Below are positions 34,930-46,082 of a stretch of DNA of 64,000 nucleotides, piece by piece. The notes under the pieces were generated by a model. That model saw nothing but the letters and a program-made list of their open reading frames with translations, did not search any database and was not told where the DNA came from. Position numbers and translations under genes: made by a program. Source of the DNA: Primula veris (lineage: Eukaryota; Streptophyta; Magnoliopsida; Ericales; Primulaceae); assembly GCA_963682055.1 (NCBI GenBank), contig OY821747.1:19146258-19210257 (forward strand). Direction: 5' to 3'. The first letter of the stretch is position 1, and the number at the start of each line of letters is the position of its first letter.

Positions 34930-36000
34930 CCTAAAAAAACTGTTTTTTTAGAGCCCCTATTTTTATATATGAATTTACTATTATATCATTCATATTTATT
35001 AATAAAAAATAAAAATATTAATAAAAATACTTCATACACACCGCAGACAAGATTCATGAATAAAATTTATACAATTTTACAAATTATAGGACTGTAATAT
35101 AATAATCTGTAGAAAAACTGATAAATAAGAAAGAAAAAAGAAAAAGAAAAACCTAGGTCTTCTTCACAGCAGAGTTCTCTCTCATTCATAGGTAATTGAT
35201 TCAAAATATTATTTGTTGACATGTTGTTAGAATCACATGTTTATCTCATATTATAATAGTATTTTTAAGTACATTTTACTTAATTAAAAAACTAATTGCT
35301 AATTTTTTTTCTTATTTGCCTTGTGACTTGTATTTTGTTTTTAGAAATAATTTTGTATTTGTTTATTGTTTGATTTGATGCAAATAACCAAATTCTAGGA
35401 TTGGAAATACCTATATTTCATTGGAATTGCAAGTTTTTATTTGATAACATTAATTGGGATTTCCCGTATTAAAAAACAATTTACTTTTTAACTCTGGGAT
35501 TTATGTTATCTTATAATGTTGTTCTTCCTAAACCAAAACTATGTGACTTGTTTTTTGTTAGTTTTTTTTTGTGAAAAGTCGAAATCATGAAGAGAAAGAG
35601 AATTTCTGAGTTGCAAGTTTTGAGAAAAGGTTTATCGGATAAAGTAGTCAAATCTATTGAAGTTCTTGACTTTCTCAAATATATACGATTAGATTATCCT
35701 AATGCATGGGTAGCTTATAGAATTATATTGACTATACCAGTCACGGTGGCAACTGCGGAAAGAACTTTTTCGAAACTCAAATTCATAAAAAACTATATTC
35801 GATCGACTATGTCACAAAGTAGGTTAAACGGTCTGGCAATGTTGTCTATCGAGAAAAAATTAGTCGCTCGACTTGATTGTAGCAATTTGGTCATCGAGTT
35901 TGCTAATCGGAAAGTAATAATAATATGATATTTTTTTCTATTTAGTTTTGTACTCTTTTATCGTATCGTACTGAAACATTTTACATAGTAGCTAAATTTA
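34930..36000 (+). mobile_element. Internally deleted hAT derivative (approximate limits)
   Basis: A leader with a plausible splice donor (CATAG|GTAATTG at about 35190) and an acceptor-like AAAAG| at about 35577 precede a short ORF ending in a hAT dimerisation domain. No clear terminal repeats were found, so the limits are guesses. Confidence 0.4.
35587..35928 (+). pseudogene. hAT transposase C-terminal dimerisation fragment
   Basis: The 113-aa ORF starts MKRKRISELQ and soon reaches the hAT family C-terminal dimerisation region: YPNAWVAYRIILTIPVTVAT, AERTFSKLKFIKNYIRSTMS, then RLNGLAMLSIEKKL. Full-length proteins of this type (TTF/ZMYM-like zinc finger plus DUF4371 plus hAT_C) are several hundred residues. 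Here the zinc finger and the whole catalytic core are missing between a typical short basic N terminus and the dimerisation domain. The ORF itself is open, so a small dimerisation-only peptide could in principle be made. Confidence 0.8.
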
Positions 36001-36059
36001 TCGTTTTTGTGTGCTATATATTTCGCTTTTTATTATTTTTATTTGAGTTTTTATTATAT

Positions 36060-36900
36060 TCGATGGATAAAAAAAAATCACAATTTTCTGATGGCCTACA
36101 ACCTCTAAACGTCTGGAAACAGCCTTCTTCTTCAAGATGGTCCACGTTTAACTTGGTAAATCAATATCTTTCCTTATTTTCTGAATCTTTGATAACAATA
36201 TCTTCTGCATACATAGGTTAACATTTCAGTTGCATTAGTTAGTTGCAACTGAAAGGCTATTCAATTTGTATGCACATACCTAAACAAAACCATTAATGAA
36301 ACAAATGATTATCGTAAAGTATAATTTCTAAATATCGTTTGTCAATATAATGACAGAAAAAGAGTTCATACTTTTATAAAAAAAAAACGTTTGGACAAAT
36401 ATTCAAGCGGGTTGGCGCCAGAATGTAAGCGGTCTAGGAACAAACCAAACGACCACGTTCTTTGAAAGGTTGTTTTTTGTACTCCATCCATTCCTATTTA
36501 ATTGTTCATTACGAAACTACGTGCAATTTTGACCGGCCAAGAACTTGTATCAAAATTGTCGGAAGAAAATTTTCAAAAGTTGATCATATAGTTCAAATGT
36601 TAAATTTTATGATTAGATTTTAAAAAAATTCATTTCGACAATTTTGATACAAGTTATAAACCGGTCAAAATTACACGTAGTTTCGTAGTGGACAATTAAA
36701 TGGGAACGGAGGGAGTAATAAAAATAACATTGTTTGGTGATTGTCTTTTTAACCTGAGCTAAGTTAATCAGTGTTGGACATGTTGAGGGTTAAGGCACAA
36801 TCTTGTCTTCTTAGTCAATTCGGGAACAAAAAATCTGTTTCCACAATGCTTAAAGGTATTTAACAGAGTTTTGTGGGAACAAAAAACCTGTCTCCACAAT
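36060..36900. repeat. Partial copy of the duplicated intergenic block, with a Stowaway MITE
   Basis: 36100-36480 and 36717-36870 match 61070-61640 (for example CATTTCAGTTGCATT, TTAGTTGCAACTGAAA, GTGTTTGGTGATTGTC, TCCACAATGCTTAAAG). A third copy lies at 56100-56290. The phrase from GGGAACAAAAAA to CCACAATGCTTA is itself repeated in tandem at about 36822-36905. Confidence 0.75.
36482..36715. mobile_element. Stowaway-type MITE
   Basis: Ends CTCCATCCATTCCTATTTAA and, complemented from the right, CTCCCTCCGTTCCCATTTAA are the classic Stowaway consensus. TA flanks both (36480-36481 and 36716-36717). The paralogous block at 61435 (TTCTTTTTTGTAATGAAAAT) lacks it. Confidence 0.9.
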
Positions 36901-36903
36901 GCT

Positions 36904-37612
36904 TAGTGGTGGGTTGTTGGCAGTAAGTTGTTGTCGGTCTTTTATTTTCTTTTAGTGATCACGTGCCCACGTTATATCCGTGCGGAGGCCTCATATCCAC
37001 TGAATAAACGGCAACTCGTATAACCATATGTGGATGTGTTAGCCAGCGTTTAGATTTCATAAGTAGTTGATTCTATACGTGGATCTAAGTAGTGATGCAG
37101 GATCTGAGAAGTGATCCGGCACTGTGATTCTGACTTTATACACATTTGAGTCTGTTTTGTGGAGTCACTCCACTTGATGTTAATAGTCGATGTCAGGAGT
37201 AGTTGGTGGCGGAGAAGTAACAAGGTGAAACATTATATTGAAGAACAAATATTATATTTCGTTGTTTTTATATTATTTTATCGTATACGTTTATTTAGCG
37301 AGTTTAGTTGACTCACCATTTCTTTTATTGTTTTCCCGTTTCTATTTTATTGTATGTTTTATAGGCAACGTCCTGATGACGGGCTTTTAGGCCAGTTGAG
37401 TGTTCGAGCAGGTCTCGAGACGGGAACGGTTTGGCGTGTACGAGGTAATAGAATACTCAAGGCCTAAGTGTGTGTAGTGTTGCATTTTATATATCAGTTT
37501 CTGTGTAATATATGTTCAAACGGTATGATTAAAATGATGTGTTTTCTGTGATTATTTTCCTTTCTTTTTCTTAAATTGCGTCTCCGGATTTCTGTGAATT
37601 CGGGGCGTGACA
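36904..37612 (+). repeat. Left LTR of the gypsy-like element
   Basis: From TAGTGGTGGGTTGTTG to ATTCGGGGCGTGACA, aligned end to end with 46083-46784. Shared stretches include GAGAAGTGATCCGGCACTGT and AGTAACAAGGTGAAACATTA. Confidence 0.85.
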
Positions 37613-37640
37613 GCGTGATATCAGAGTGAACCTGGTTAAC
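37613..37640 (+). other. Primer binding site, tRNA-Met type
   Basis: GCGTGATATCAGAGTGAACC directly follows the left LTR. It resembles the TGGTATCAGAGC initiator-Met primer site with two changes. Confidence 0.6.
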
Positions 37641-38029
37641 ATTCTTAGGGGACCTTGAGTTTAAGTAGATGCGCACTGGTAGACGCTTGTTTGGGTAACA
37701 AGATCGTAGTGTTATTTAATAGTATTTGAATTCTTTTTCGCATCTTTTTCTAACTTATGGAGATGTAGGAGAGGACGAGGTGGCGGTAGGCGTTCCGTGG
37801 TAGAGTTGGGTGTGTGGGTGCTCGAGGAGGGACACTGAATGTGCGTGCTTTGTGTACTTTGTATGTTTCATTTTTATTTATTTATATATACATGGTGTAG
37901 TGTGGATGATTTGCTTTTAAAGTTTATGATTATTTATTTGTTTCGTGTGTTTAAACTTGTTAATGTTGGCATTTCGTCCTTCGTCATTGCTTTCTAATGC
38001 GTTATATCATGGTGTGTATTGTGTACACT

Positions 38030-38301
38030 TTGGATTATGATCGTACTCGTCATAGCAACGGTGTTGGGCTTGCCCATTGATACTGTCCGCAGAAGAATGA
38101 TTGTCACATCTGGTGAGACTATGAAGTACAACAGCTCATTCGATGCATTTTCTCAGATCTTGAAGGACGAGGGTGCGAATTCACTCTTCAAGCAAGGGTG
38201 CTGGTGTTAACATCATCCGAGTTGTTGCTGGTTCTGGTGTGCTTGCTGGCTATGACAAGCTCCAGGTTCTCGTTTTCGGAAAGAAGTATGGCTCAGGTTG
38301 A
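38030..38301 (+). pseudogene. Mitochondrial ADP/ATP carrier fragment inside a retrotransposon
   Basis: Three frames together read [10 protein letters not shown], then GL(-)[40 protein letters not shown], then [20 protein letters not shown] and [14 protein letters not shown] followed by TGA at 38299-38301: the C-terminal third of an adenine nucleotide translocator. RRRM of the RRRMMM signature is kept. The middle between LDYxRTR and GLxxxPID is deleted, three residues (A-S-Y) are missing before PID, and a 4-bp insertion (CAAG) after SLFK shifts frame. Sequence after the stop looks like a 3' UTR. It belongs to no working gene here. Confidence 0.85.
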
Positions 38302-40380
38302 GGTTAAATGATCAAAACAATTCATCTCATGTTGTGTCTCTTATTTATTTATTTTTCTAAAAAAAACGTAGATGGTGATGAAAATCATTTTGCAGTTATG
38401 TGTTTTAAGAATTGCATATCAGGGGAGTTTTTACTCTGAATAAGCTGCTTTTAGAGAGATTTTAATCATTTATCACCCTTAAACAATTGATTTTGCGGAG
38501 AATTGGTTTGGCTCCTATAAACTTCATTAATTGATTTATAATTGCGGTTACGAGATATGGTTCACCTTTGAGAAGTGTATGTTCTATATGATTTTATGAT
38601 CTTGAATAAGTTTTGTTATAATTAATATCTAAATTGATAACTCACTAGTGTAGACTATCCTAACTTATCTATTCAATATATGACCTCATATGAAAGTATA
38701 ATAACTTTATATTCAATTTGGTTTACGATACAAGCTTTTCAAAGTAGCAATTGAAATTCTCGTTGCTTTCAACTGAATGGTATTTGTTACCATGGATTAC
38801 ATTTTCTACGTGATTACAAAATGGACATGGGTTCTATTTAAATTCTATGTTCATTAAAGTTTGAGTACTTTTTTTTCTTTCTGCTGGTGTCTGCAATGTT
38901 TGCTGTAAATTTTGACACTATTTTACTTATTGCTATATGCATTTAGAATGGGAATTGAATCTATTATCCGTTTAAAAACAAAAATTGGAAGTTTTTCTAG
39001 AAAAATGGTGTAATATTGAAAAAAGGTGTCGTTTCTAAATTTTTCAAGTGCAATTTATTTTTGTTTTGCTTTTAATATTGACATACCCCTGAGGCATCGA
39101 CTGGCCACCGATGTTGTGAGTGAATTAATATATAAAGCAAAAAAAAGACAGAAAACTATTTTTATCAAAGATACTTATTGTTAGTATTGTTTTTGGATAG
39201 TCTTTAGTTTCGAGATTGGTGTCATGTTGTGTTGGTTCTCTCTCTTATAAAATATACCACGTGATGGTTTTGCTAATTTAGATGTTGGGTAAATATATGA
39301 ATTGCAGAAATATTGTTTGTGTGACATATTAGGTACGGTATAGATATATGGAAAGATAAATATATAGAGATAAAATAGAAGAATTTTATTGATTGAATAA
39401 GTCATACACAATGAACTCTTAACCTTTTTTATATAGTAGATGTTAGGGCAATTACAAGAAGGAAACATTAATCTTAGGGCTCAAGGCCCACCTTGTAATA
39501 ACTCCCCTTGGTTGACTTGAGTTATTCGTCGTTATGTAGTGTAATGAGTCGAATCGAAACATATGTTCATTCCCGAATGCCAAGACATAAAAAACATAAG
39601 TTCGGAAAACCTAACGTGGGACAAACCCGACACTTAGAAGAAAAATAGTGTTGTCGAATGATAAAGACTGAAGCACTACGAGTGTGTGTAAGTGCCTCGT
39701 CAAAACCTTGCCAAAGAAACCCTGTGGGAAAAACTTTGGTCGAAGGACAAAAGAATACACGATAGTCAATACAATAATGTGTGAACTAACCATATAAGAA
39801 GTGCCTCGTCAAAATCTTGTCAGAGTAAACCCAGTGAAAAAAACCTCTGATCGAAAGAAGAAGAGTGCATGAGGTTAGAATTATACGACTAGATACCTTT
39901 CCTGATTTCGGAAATCCTTAGTGAGGTATCGGGAATGTGTCTCATTAAAAACATTGGCAAGGAAAAACTCAGTGGGAAAAAAACCTTGGTCTAAGGACAA
40001 AAAGAATACACGAGCATGCGACTGAATGCTCCCCCACACTTAAACACGATAGGGTGCGAGTATTTCGACTAAGTAGTAATTAGTGTAATAAGCATTCTCC
40101 CAGATGCTCCCCTTCACTTGCACACGACCGAGTGCAAGGATTTCATATTCTAAGAAATAGTACGAGTATTCGACTGGATGTTTCATTTTTACTTGCACAC
40201 GAATAAGTGTAGTAAAATCCAAACATGGAATAGAACGAGCATGCGACGGGATGCTCTTGTACTTCATATGTGAAGATTTGTTTCGGCTAGATATGCTAAA
40301 TAGGATAATATTGTAACGACCCGGCCCTACGGACCGAACCGCCACGTCCGTATCAACAATATTGTCCGCTTTGGCACAAC

Positions 40381-40442
40381 TTCCCAGGGGGTCACCCATC
40401 CTGGTACTACTCCAAGTTAAGCACGCTTAACTGTGGAGTTCC
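40381..40442 (-). other. 5S-rRNA-like segment in Cassandra LTR (five full copies in the array)
   Basis: The minus strand reads GAACTCCACAGTTAAGCGTG, then CTT, a variable AACTT, GGAGTAGTACCAGGATGGGT and GACC...CTGGGAAG, clearly related to the 5S rRNA internal promoter (A box, intermediate element, C box). Equivalent segments lie in the other full LTRs near 40785-40845, 41332-41392, 41718-41780 and 42354-42415. In Cassandra elements this supports RNA polymerase III initiation. It is not a functional 5S gene: the 5' part of 5S is not recognisable. Confidence 0.85.
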
Positions 40443-41552
40443 GTCCTCGCTATTGTGCCGCACGGCTTTAAAAGGCCTTGTTAATATGAAATTGATCCTT
40501 AAGCTCATATATCACACGGGTACTCTTATATCTGGGCGATGTGGGACTGACGCACAACACCGCACCACAGAAATTCCATCCTGGAAATCTGGGTCGTCAC
40601 AATCACCCTCCCTTTAGGCACGACGTCCTCGTCGGGCATGTCGCCCTTCCGGGGCTCACACACTCGTGCTAGTCCCCACATTGCCGGCCAGATAGAGGCT
40701 CTGATACCATCTGTAACGACCCGGCCCCACGGACCGAACCGCCACGCCCGTATCAACAATATTGTCCGCTTTGGCACAACTTCCCAGGAGGGTCACCCAT
40801 CCTGGTACTACTCCAAGTTAAGCACGCTTAACTGTGGAGTTCCGTCCTCGCTGTTGTGCCGCACGGCTTTAAAAGGCCTTGTTAATAGAAAATGGATCTT
40901 TTAGCTCATATACCACATGAGTACTACTCTCGTATCTGGGCGATGTGGGACTGACGCACAACACCGCACCACAGAATTTCCTTCCTGGAAATCTGGGTCG
41001 TCACAATCTCCCCCCCTTTAGGCACGACGTCCTCGTCGGGCACGTCGTCCTTCAGGGGACCACATGAGTACTACTCTCGTATCTGGGCGATGTGGGACTG
41101 ACGCACAACACCGCACCACAGAATTTCCTTCCTGGAAATCTGGGTCGTCACAATCTCCCCCCCTTTAGGCACGACGTCCTCGTCGGGCATGTCGTCCTTC
41201 AGGGGTCCACACACATGTGCTAGTCCCCACATTTTCGGCCAGATAGAGGCTCTGATACCACCTGTAACGACCCGGCCCTACGGACCGAACCGCCACGTCC
41301 GTATCAACAATATTGTCCGCTTTGGCACAACTTCCCAGGGGGTCACCCATCCTGGTACTACTCCAAGTTAAGCACGCTTAACTGTGGAGTTCCGTCCTCG
41401 ATATTGTGCCGCACGGCTTTAAAAGGTCTTGTTAATAGGAAATGGATCTTTAAGCTCATATACCACACGGGTACTCTTATATCTGGGCGATGTGGGACTG
41501 ACGCACAACACCGCACCACAAAAATTCCATCCTGGAAATCTGGGTCGTCACA

Positions 41553-41646
41553 ATATGTGCTGGGCTTCTAGTGTGGGAGCAATAAAGATGTTGTACAAGA
41601 ACAGACCAGAGACCTTCACCCATGTATTAATCTCCCATGACCAATC
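41553..41646. other. 94-bp non-Cassandra spacer inside the array
   Basis: Between the LTRs ending at 41552 and starting at 41647, the usual internal domain is replaced by 94 bp (from ATATGTGCTGGGCTTC to CTCCCATGACCAATC) without primer site or purine tract. It is open on both strands over all 31 codons (plus: CWASSVGAIKMLYKNRPETF; minus: WSWEINTWVKVSGLFLYNIF). I do not recognise it. Confidence 0.7.
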
Positions 41647-42661
41647 TGTAACGACCCGGCCCTACGGACCGAACCGCTACGTCCGTATCAACAATATTGT
41701 CCGCTTTGGCACAACTTCCCAGGGTGGTCACCCATCCTGGTACTACTCCAAGTTAAGCACGCTTAACTGTGGAGTTCCGTCCTCGCTGTTGTGCCGCACG
41801 GCTTTAAAAGGCCTTGTTGATAGGAAATAGATCTTTAAGCTCATATAACACACGAGTACTCTCATATCTGTGCGATGTGGGACTGACGCACAACACCTCA
41901 CCACAGAATTTCCTTTTTGGAAATCTGGGTCATCACAATTACCCTCCCTTTAGCCACGACGTCCTCGTCGGGCACGTCGCCCTTCCGGGGCTCACACACT
42001 CGTGCTAGTCCCCATATTTCTGGCCAGATAAAGGCTCTGATACCATCTGTAACGACCCGGCCCTACGGACCGAACCGCTACGCCCGTATCACTCATATCT
42101 GGACGATGTGTGACTGACGCACAACACCGCACCACAGAATTTCCTTCCTGGAAATCTGGGTCGTCACAATCACCCTCCCTTTAGGCACGACGTCCTCGTC
42201 GGACACGTCGTCCTTCAGGGGCACACACACACACACGTGCTAGTCCCCACATTTCCGGCCAGACAGAGGCTCTGATACCATCTGTAACGACCCGGCCCTA
42301 CGGACCGAACCGCTACGCCCGTATCAACAATATTGTCCGCTTTGGCACAACTTCCCAGGATGGTCACCCATCCTGTTACTACTCCAAGTTAAGCACGCTT
42401 AACTGTGGAGTTCCGTCCTCGCTGTTGTGTCGCACGGCTTTAAAAGGCCTTGTTGATAGAAATGGATCTTTAAGCTCATATACCACATGAGTACTACTCT
42501 CGTATCTGGGCGATGTGGGACTGACACACAATACCGCACCACAGAATTTCCTTCCTGGAAATCTGGGTCGTCACAAATATAGTCGTGTCTCTCTTGATGG
42601 ATAGCAGCATGTTGTCATAAGACAAGTCTTCATCTAGATTGTGAGACATAACACATGTACT

Positions 42662-42898
42662 TCATATGGCTAATACCAGCTCGAAATCATATGCACTCTC
42701 TAGTCGTCTAATAGAGCACGGGTAGATAAGAGTGATTTGTATGGAGTCTTCCCAAGACCTCCAAGATCTCGCCTTATTCATAATGGTAAAAACGTAACCA
42801 TCTAGGAAAAGTCTCTTATACGGGTTTGATAAGTATCCGACATCGTTATAACCGAAAAAGTGTTGTGTTGATTCAAGTACCAAATGGGGAAGGTACAC
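42662..42898 (-). pseudogene. Copia RNase H remnant
   Basis: The 78-codon stretch contains FGYNDVGYLSNPYKRLFLDG then YVFT and SWRSWED, matching the pattern of copia RNase H (GYxDAGYLSDPHKxxSQTGY, WRSxKQ). Several conserved residues are changed, and the downstream half has been cut by the Cassandra insertion at 42575. Confidence 0.65.
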
Positions 42899-44899
42899 TC
42901 AATGACGCAAACGGGATAAACTAGCCTTTTTCCTTTTACCATTAAGGTAACGGAAAAATGTCTTTAATGCCATTTCTGTGGCAGCGTGTTAGCGTGATGC
43001 TGTGTCGAGTTATATCATTCACAACAGACGAGATGTTCGTCCTAGCCTCATTAGACGAGATGTGTCGAGTTATACTATACTCAAATATGAACATCATGGT
43101 TCGATATCTGTTCAACGTCACTCCAGGGACGAAATGGGTCTACATCAATGGCTAGTGATCAAACGATCATGGGAGAATGTGACGACTTACTAAAGGGTCA
43201 TAACACTTTCTTTGTGTAGTGAATCATGGACTCAGATTCTATATATACGGGACTCGGTCATCAGGCCGAGTCATTACCGTGTGTTTCCAAGATCCTTCAT
43301 CTCCAAGGCAAATCCAAAAGTAGATTGCGTAATAAAACACACAAGGGCATAAAACGTGTCTCTATGTATCCCAAGACGATCAAGTAATCACTTAAGCGGG
43401 ATACCTCGGATTTTATAATTCATATAGTGAATGTCTCAGTTAATTGAAAACATGTTCCGTGGTCAGGAATTACTTGATTCAAGCACATGAATTCACACAG
43501 TAACATTCATCTACATCTCTCTGTCTAAATCTCCATAGAGATAAAACATGACCACATTCATAGCTGCATACTTGGTTTTCTAGAAACTTCTAATCTGAAT
43601 AATTAGCGAAACATATAACGTTCATTTCAAGGAAATGAGACATCTCGTAATTAATTCCAAGATGTGAGAAGAAGTCTTGCACTACTAGGCGAGCATTCTA
43701 CAATCTCATTATTCTCAACACAGTTCCTTATGAATAACCAAGTGAACGAACTCGTTTAACATTTGCGGTGTTGGATTGCAAGTTTCCATTAGGCCAGTCT
43801 GCTCTTCGTTGACTTCTGGCAACAGTATGTGGTTCCCTGCTATCATTTGCCCATATTATCGGTCGTCACCGAATATATGAACAATTAATCAATGACAGTC
43901 TTGTTTTGCTTCAATATCGTCTAAGATATCATGATCGACAGATATTTTGAGATTTTTAGAATGAGGAGAAATCACACATCTCATTGATCCTGTATAATCT
44001 CGTGCGACAAACGAGTTTCAGTTCACCACCTCTGGGGCTGAACGAATTAAGAACCGGTCAACTTACTCATATCTTGGGAAGGACGATAGACTGACGATTG
44101 ACGACAACTTCCTTTGCTTGGCGGGTTCGGCCAAAGAAACGTTTTATGACAAGAACATGGCATCCGACAGGGACGTTTATCCTTGCAAGCATTTTGCAGT
44201 AGATATAAATGATCTCGTGACATTTCATAAATTGCCAAGTGCATCTGGCACTTATTTAGACATGGGGGAGTCTCCACACTTACTTATCACTAAGTGTAGT
44301 TTGAGGATCAAGCTAAGACTGAGTGGAAATGTCACGTTACTTCACATCGTTGCTTATCAACGTTCACGTGCATATCTTCCCCTAACGACGAGGAGAACAG
44401 TCTTAGCGATGTCACTTCCGCATGTCATGCGGTAAAGAGATTGCTTGCCAATGTATTCTATCAAATGATAGGCGGGGGGATTCATAATCGACTTATGCCC
44501 CCTTGAGAGGTCCATATTTTGAACGTTTTAACGGCTCAATAAAAATACGAAGTAAGCACTCAACACGCGTTAATATGAGACTTCTTGCTCATAACCATTA
44601 ATCAGCTGGTACACATAAGGTGTTTGAATGTCTATGGGCCTCATAACGGACCAATGCAGCAATATGCAATGTATTGTGACCCCACACAGAAATATATAGG
44701 TGCACATCAAATAATACGTGTAATCATTTGCAACCACTTAAAATTTCTATGAGTTCATTTTGGGTCTGAAAATAATCAACATGATGTTCAATTTCAATTC
44801 TTAAAGTTAAGTAATACACATCGAAACTTGTATGTTAACTATTCGGCATTATCAAGACGACAATAATTTTTCAGGATAATCCGGAACATCGACCATCAA

Positions 44900-45960
44900 C
44901 TTAATGATTAGGCTAAGAGTTTGGGAAGTGCAACATTTATGTGAACAAAATAAAATTTGATCATATTGTCGATGCATCAACCATAACCATATATATTTAT
45001 GTTCCGTAGCATAATTGGATAAGTCTACGATAGAGCATTTCAGTATTCATTTGTCTCTTCATTTACATTCTTTTAAAAACAAGTTTGTTATTAAAATAAA
45101 AAAAAAAGGGATATATATGCAGCACCTATCTTCAGTATTAAGAAAAACAATGGGACCCTCTATTTTGTATTCATCTGCCTCTTCATTTACATTCTTTTAT
45201 AAAATATGACATATATACGGTTCAAATATACACAGATAAACATGACATACATATGCGGATAGATATACAGAGAGAGAGAGTTAGACTGAGAGAGCGATTA
45301 AACAACCCCAGCCACTTTAAACTCTGTTTTCTTATGAATCGGTTATCCATTTTTCTATCCGTCTTCTCCGTTGAATAGCTATCGATGAGTAGAGTATTTT
45401 GAGCTATATATTCATTATTTTCTCTCCACTTTCCGGTCCTATTTTCAGCCTCCTAAAAGATGAAATACTTGGTTTGTTAATTGGTTCTTTTCGGGTTCTT
45501 ATGGGTTGATCGCAAGTGGGTTTTAAGCTGAGTTTTGAGGCCATGCGTGAGAAGTCTCGGCCCTCCTCGTTGCGTGTTCATTGAGCTCGTGTTCGTTGCA
45601 GCTCATTTGTACCCTTTCTTAGATTCGATCCAGGTACCGTTCCGGTACTAAAAATAGGGTGTTACTAAGACTGTTATATACGTGCTTACGCTTACTTATT
45701 GTATTTTCTTTACATATAGACATTTGATATTATGTTAATTGTTATTTGATAACTGAAATTTTGATGTCAAGTAGTATTACAATGATTTCTGCTGTTTATT
45801 AATGGTGATGTAGATGGATAATATGATTATTTTATTATGTTTCTCGAGCTAAAGTTTCTAATAAATTGTAGTATTACAACAACTTATGCTAGTAGTATTT
45901 CATATTCTTATTGTTATATGGTTTTTAAGTAATTATTATGGCCTGGAAGTGCTTTTAAAG
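44900..45960. other. Interior of the gypsy-like element, unassigned
   Basis: A 30-bp phrase (CATTTACATTCTTTT context) is repeated at 45045 and 45168. From about 45230 to 45640 the sequence is less AT-rich and resembles a plant 5' leader: GAGAGAGAG, then TCTCC-rich stretches and a donor-like CCAG|GTACCG at about 45633. No ORF follows, so no gene is called. Confidence 0.35.
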
Positions 45961-45969
45961 TTTATAAAA

Positions 45970-46025
45970 ACTTTACTGTTTACTGTTTACTGTTTACTGT
46001 TTACTGTTTACTGTTTACTGTTTAC
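45970..46025. repeat. Heptanucleotide microsatellite (TTTACTG)n
   Basis: About eight perfect tandem copies of TTTACTG, ending at TTTACAATT, shortly before the right LTR of the gypsy-like element. Confidence 0.95.
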
Positions 46026-46082
46026 AATTAAAATGAACTAATATGAGGAGTTGGAAGTGTGAGTCAGAGATTTGCGGTGTTG

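Larger units (their letters stand above)
40312..42575 (-). mobile_element. Cassandra-type TRIM: tandem multi-LTR array bounded by a single TSD (AATAT)
   Basis: Seven LTRs (five full, about 290 bp; two truncated) alternate with five internal domains (four full, about 110 bp; one truncated) and one unrelated 94-bp spacer. Full LTRs: 40312-40601, 40712-41005, 41263-41552, 41647-41937, 42283-42575. Truncated: 41059-41152, 42048-42168. Each full internal domain has a tRNA-Met primer site (complement GGCTCTGATACCA) at its right end and a purine tract (complement CCTCCCTTTAGG) at its left, so the element reads on the minus strand. AATAT flanks the whole array (40307-40311 and 42576-42580). It encodes no protein; short ORFs across it are shadows. 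Confidence 0.9.
39300..44900 (-). mobile_element. Decayed Ty1/copia element (minus), host of the Cassandra array
   Basis: At the left, 39300-39490 looks like a 3' LTR on the minus strand (TATA-like CTATATAAAAAGG, polyadenylation-like AATAAAA), preceded by a purine tract AAGGGGAG. RNase H remnants lie at 42662-42898 (DVGYLSNPYK, DGYVFT, SWRSWE), and the RT-RNase H link lies near 43190-43100 (SPMIVRSL and a DPFRP motif), recalling VVRSLDxxKDPFR of the copia at 5.2 kb. Further right, to about 44900, the sequence is too decayed to assign; the 5' LTR was not identified. 39680-40020 has repeated CGTCAAAACCTTGCCA phrases. Confidence 0.6.

Noticed and set aside
40526..42117. Repeated ORFs of 60-133 aa on both strands
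   Set aside because: Near-identical readings of Cassandra LTR and internal sequence, which is non-coding.
40381..42415. Functional 5S rRNA genes
   Set aside because: Only the internal-promoter half of 5S is similar and it sits inside LTRs with primer site and purine tract, so this is a Cassandra TRIM, not a 5S array.
44047..44277. 76-aa minus-strand ORF in the decayed copia element
   Set aside because: It may derive from the integrase-RT linker but no motif is clear enough to call.
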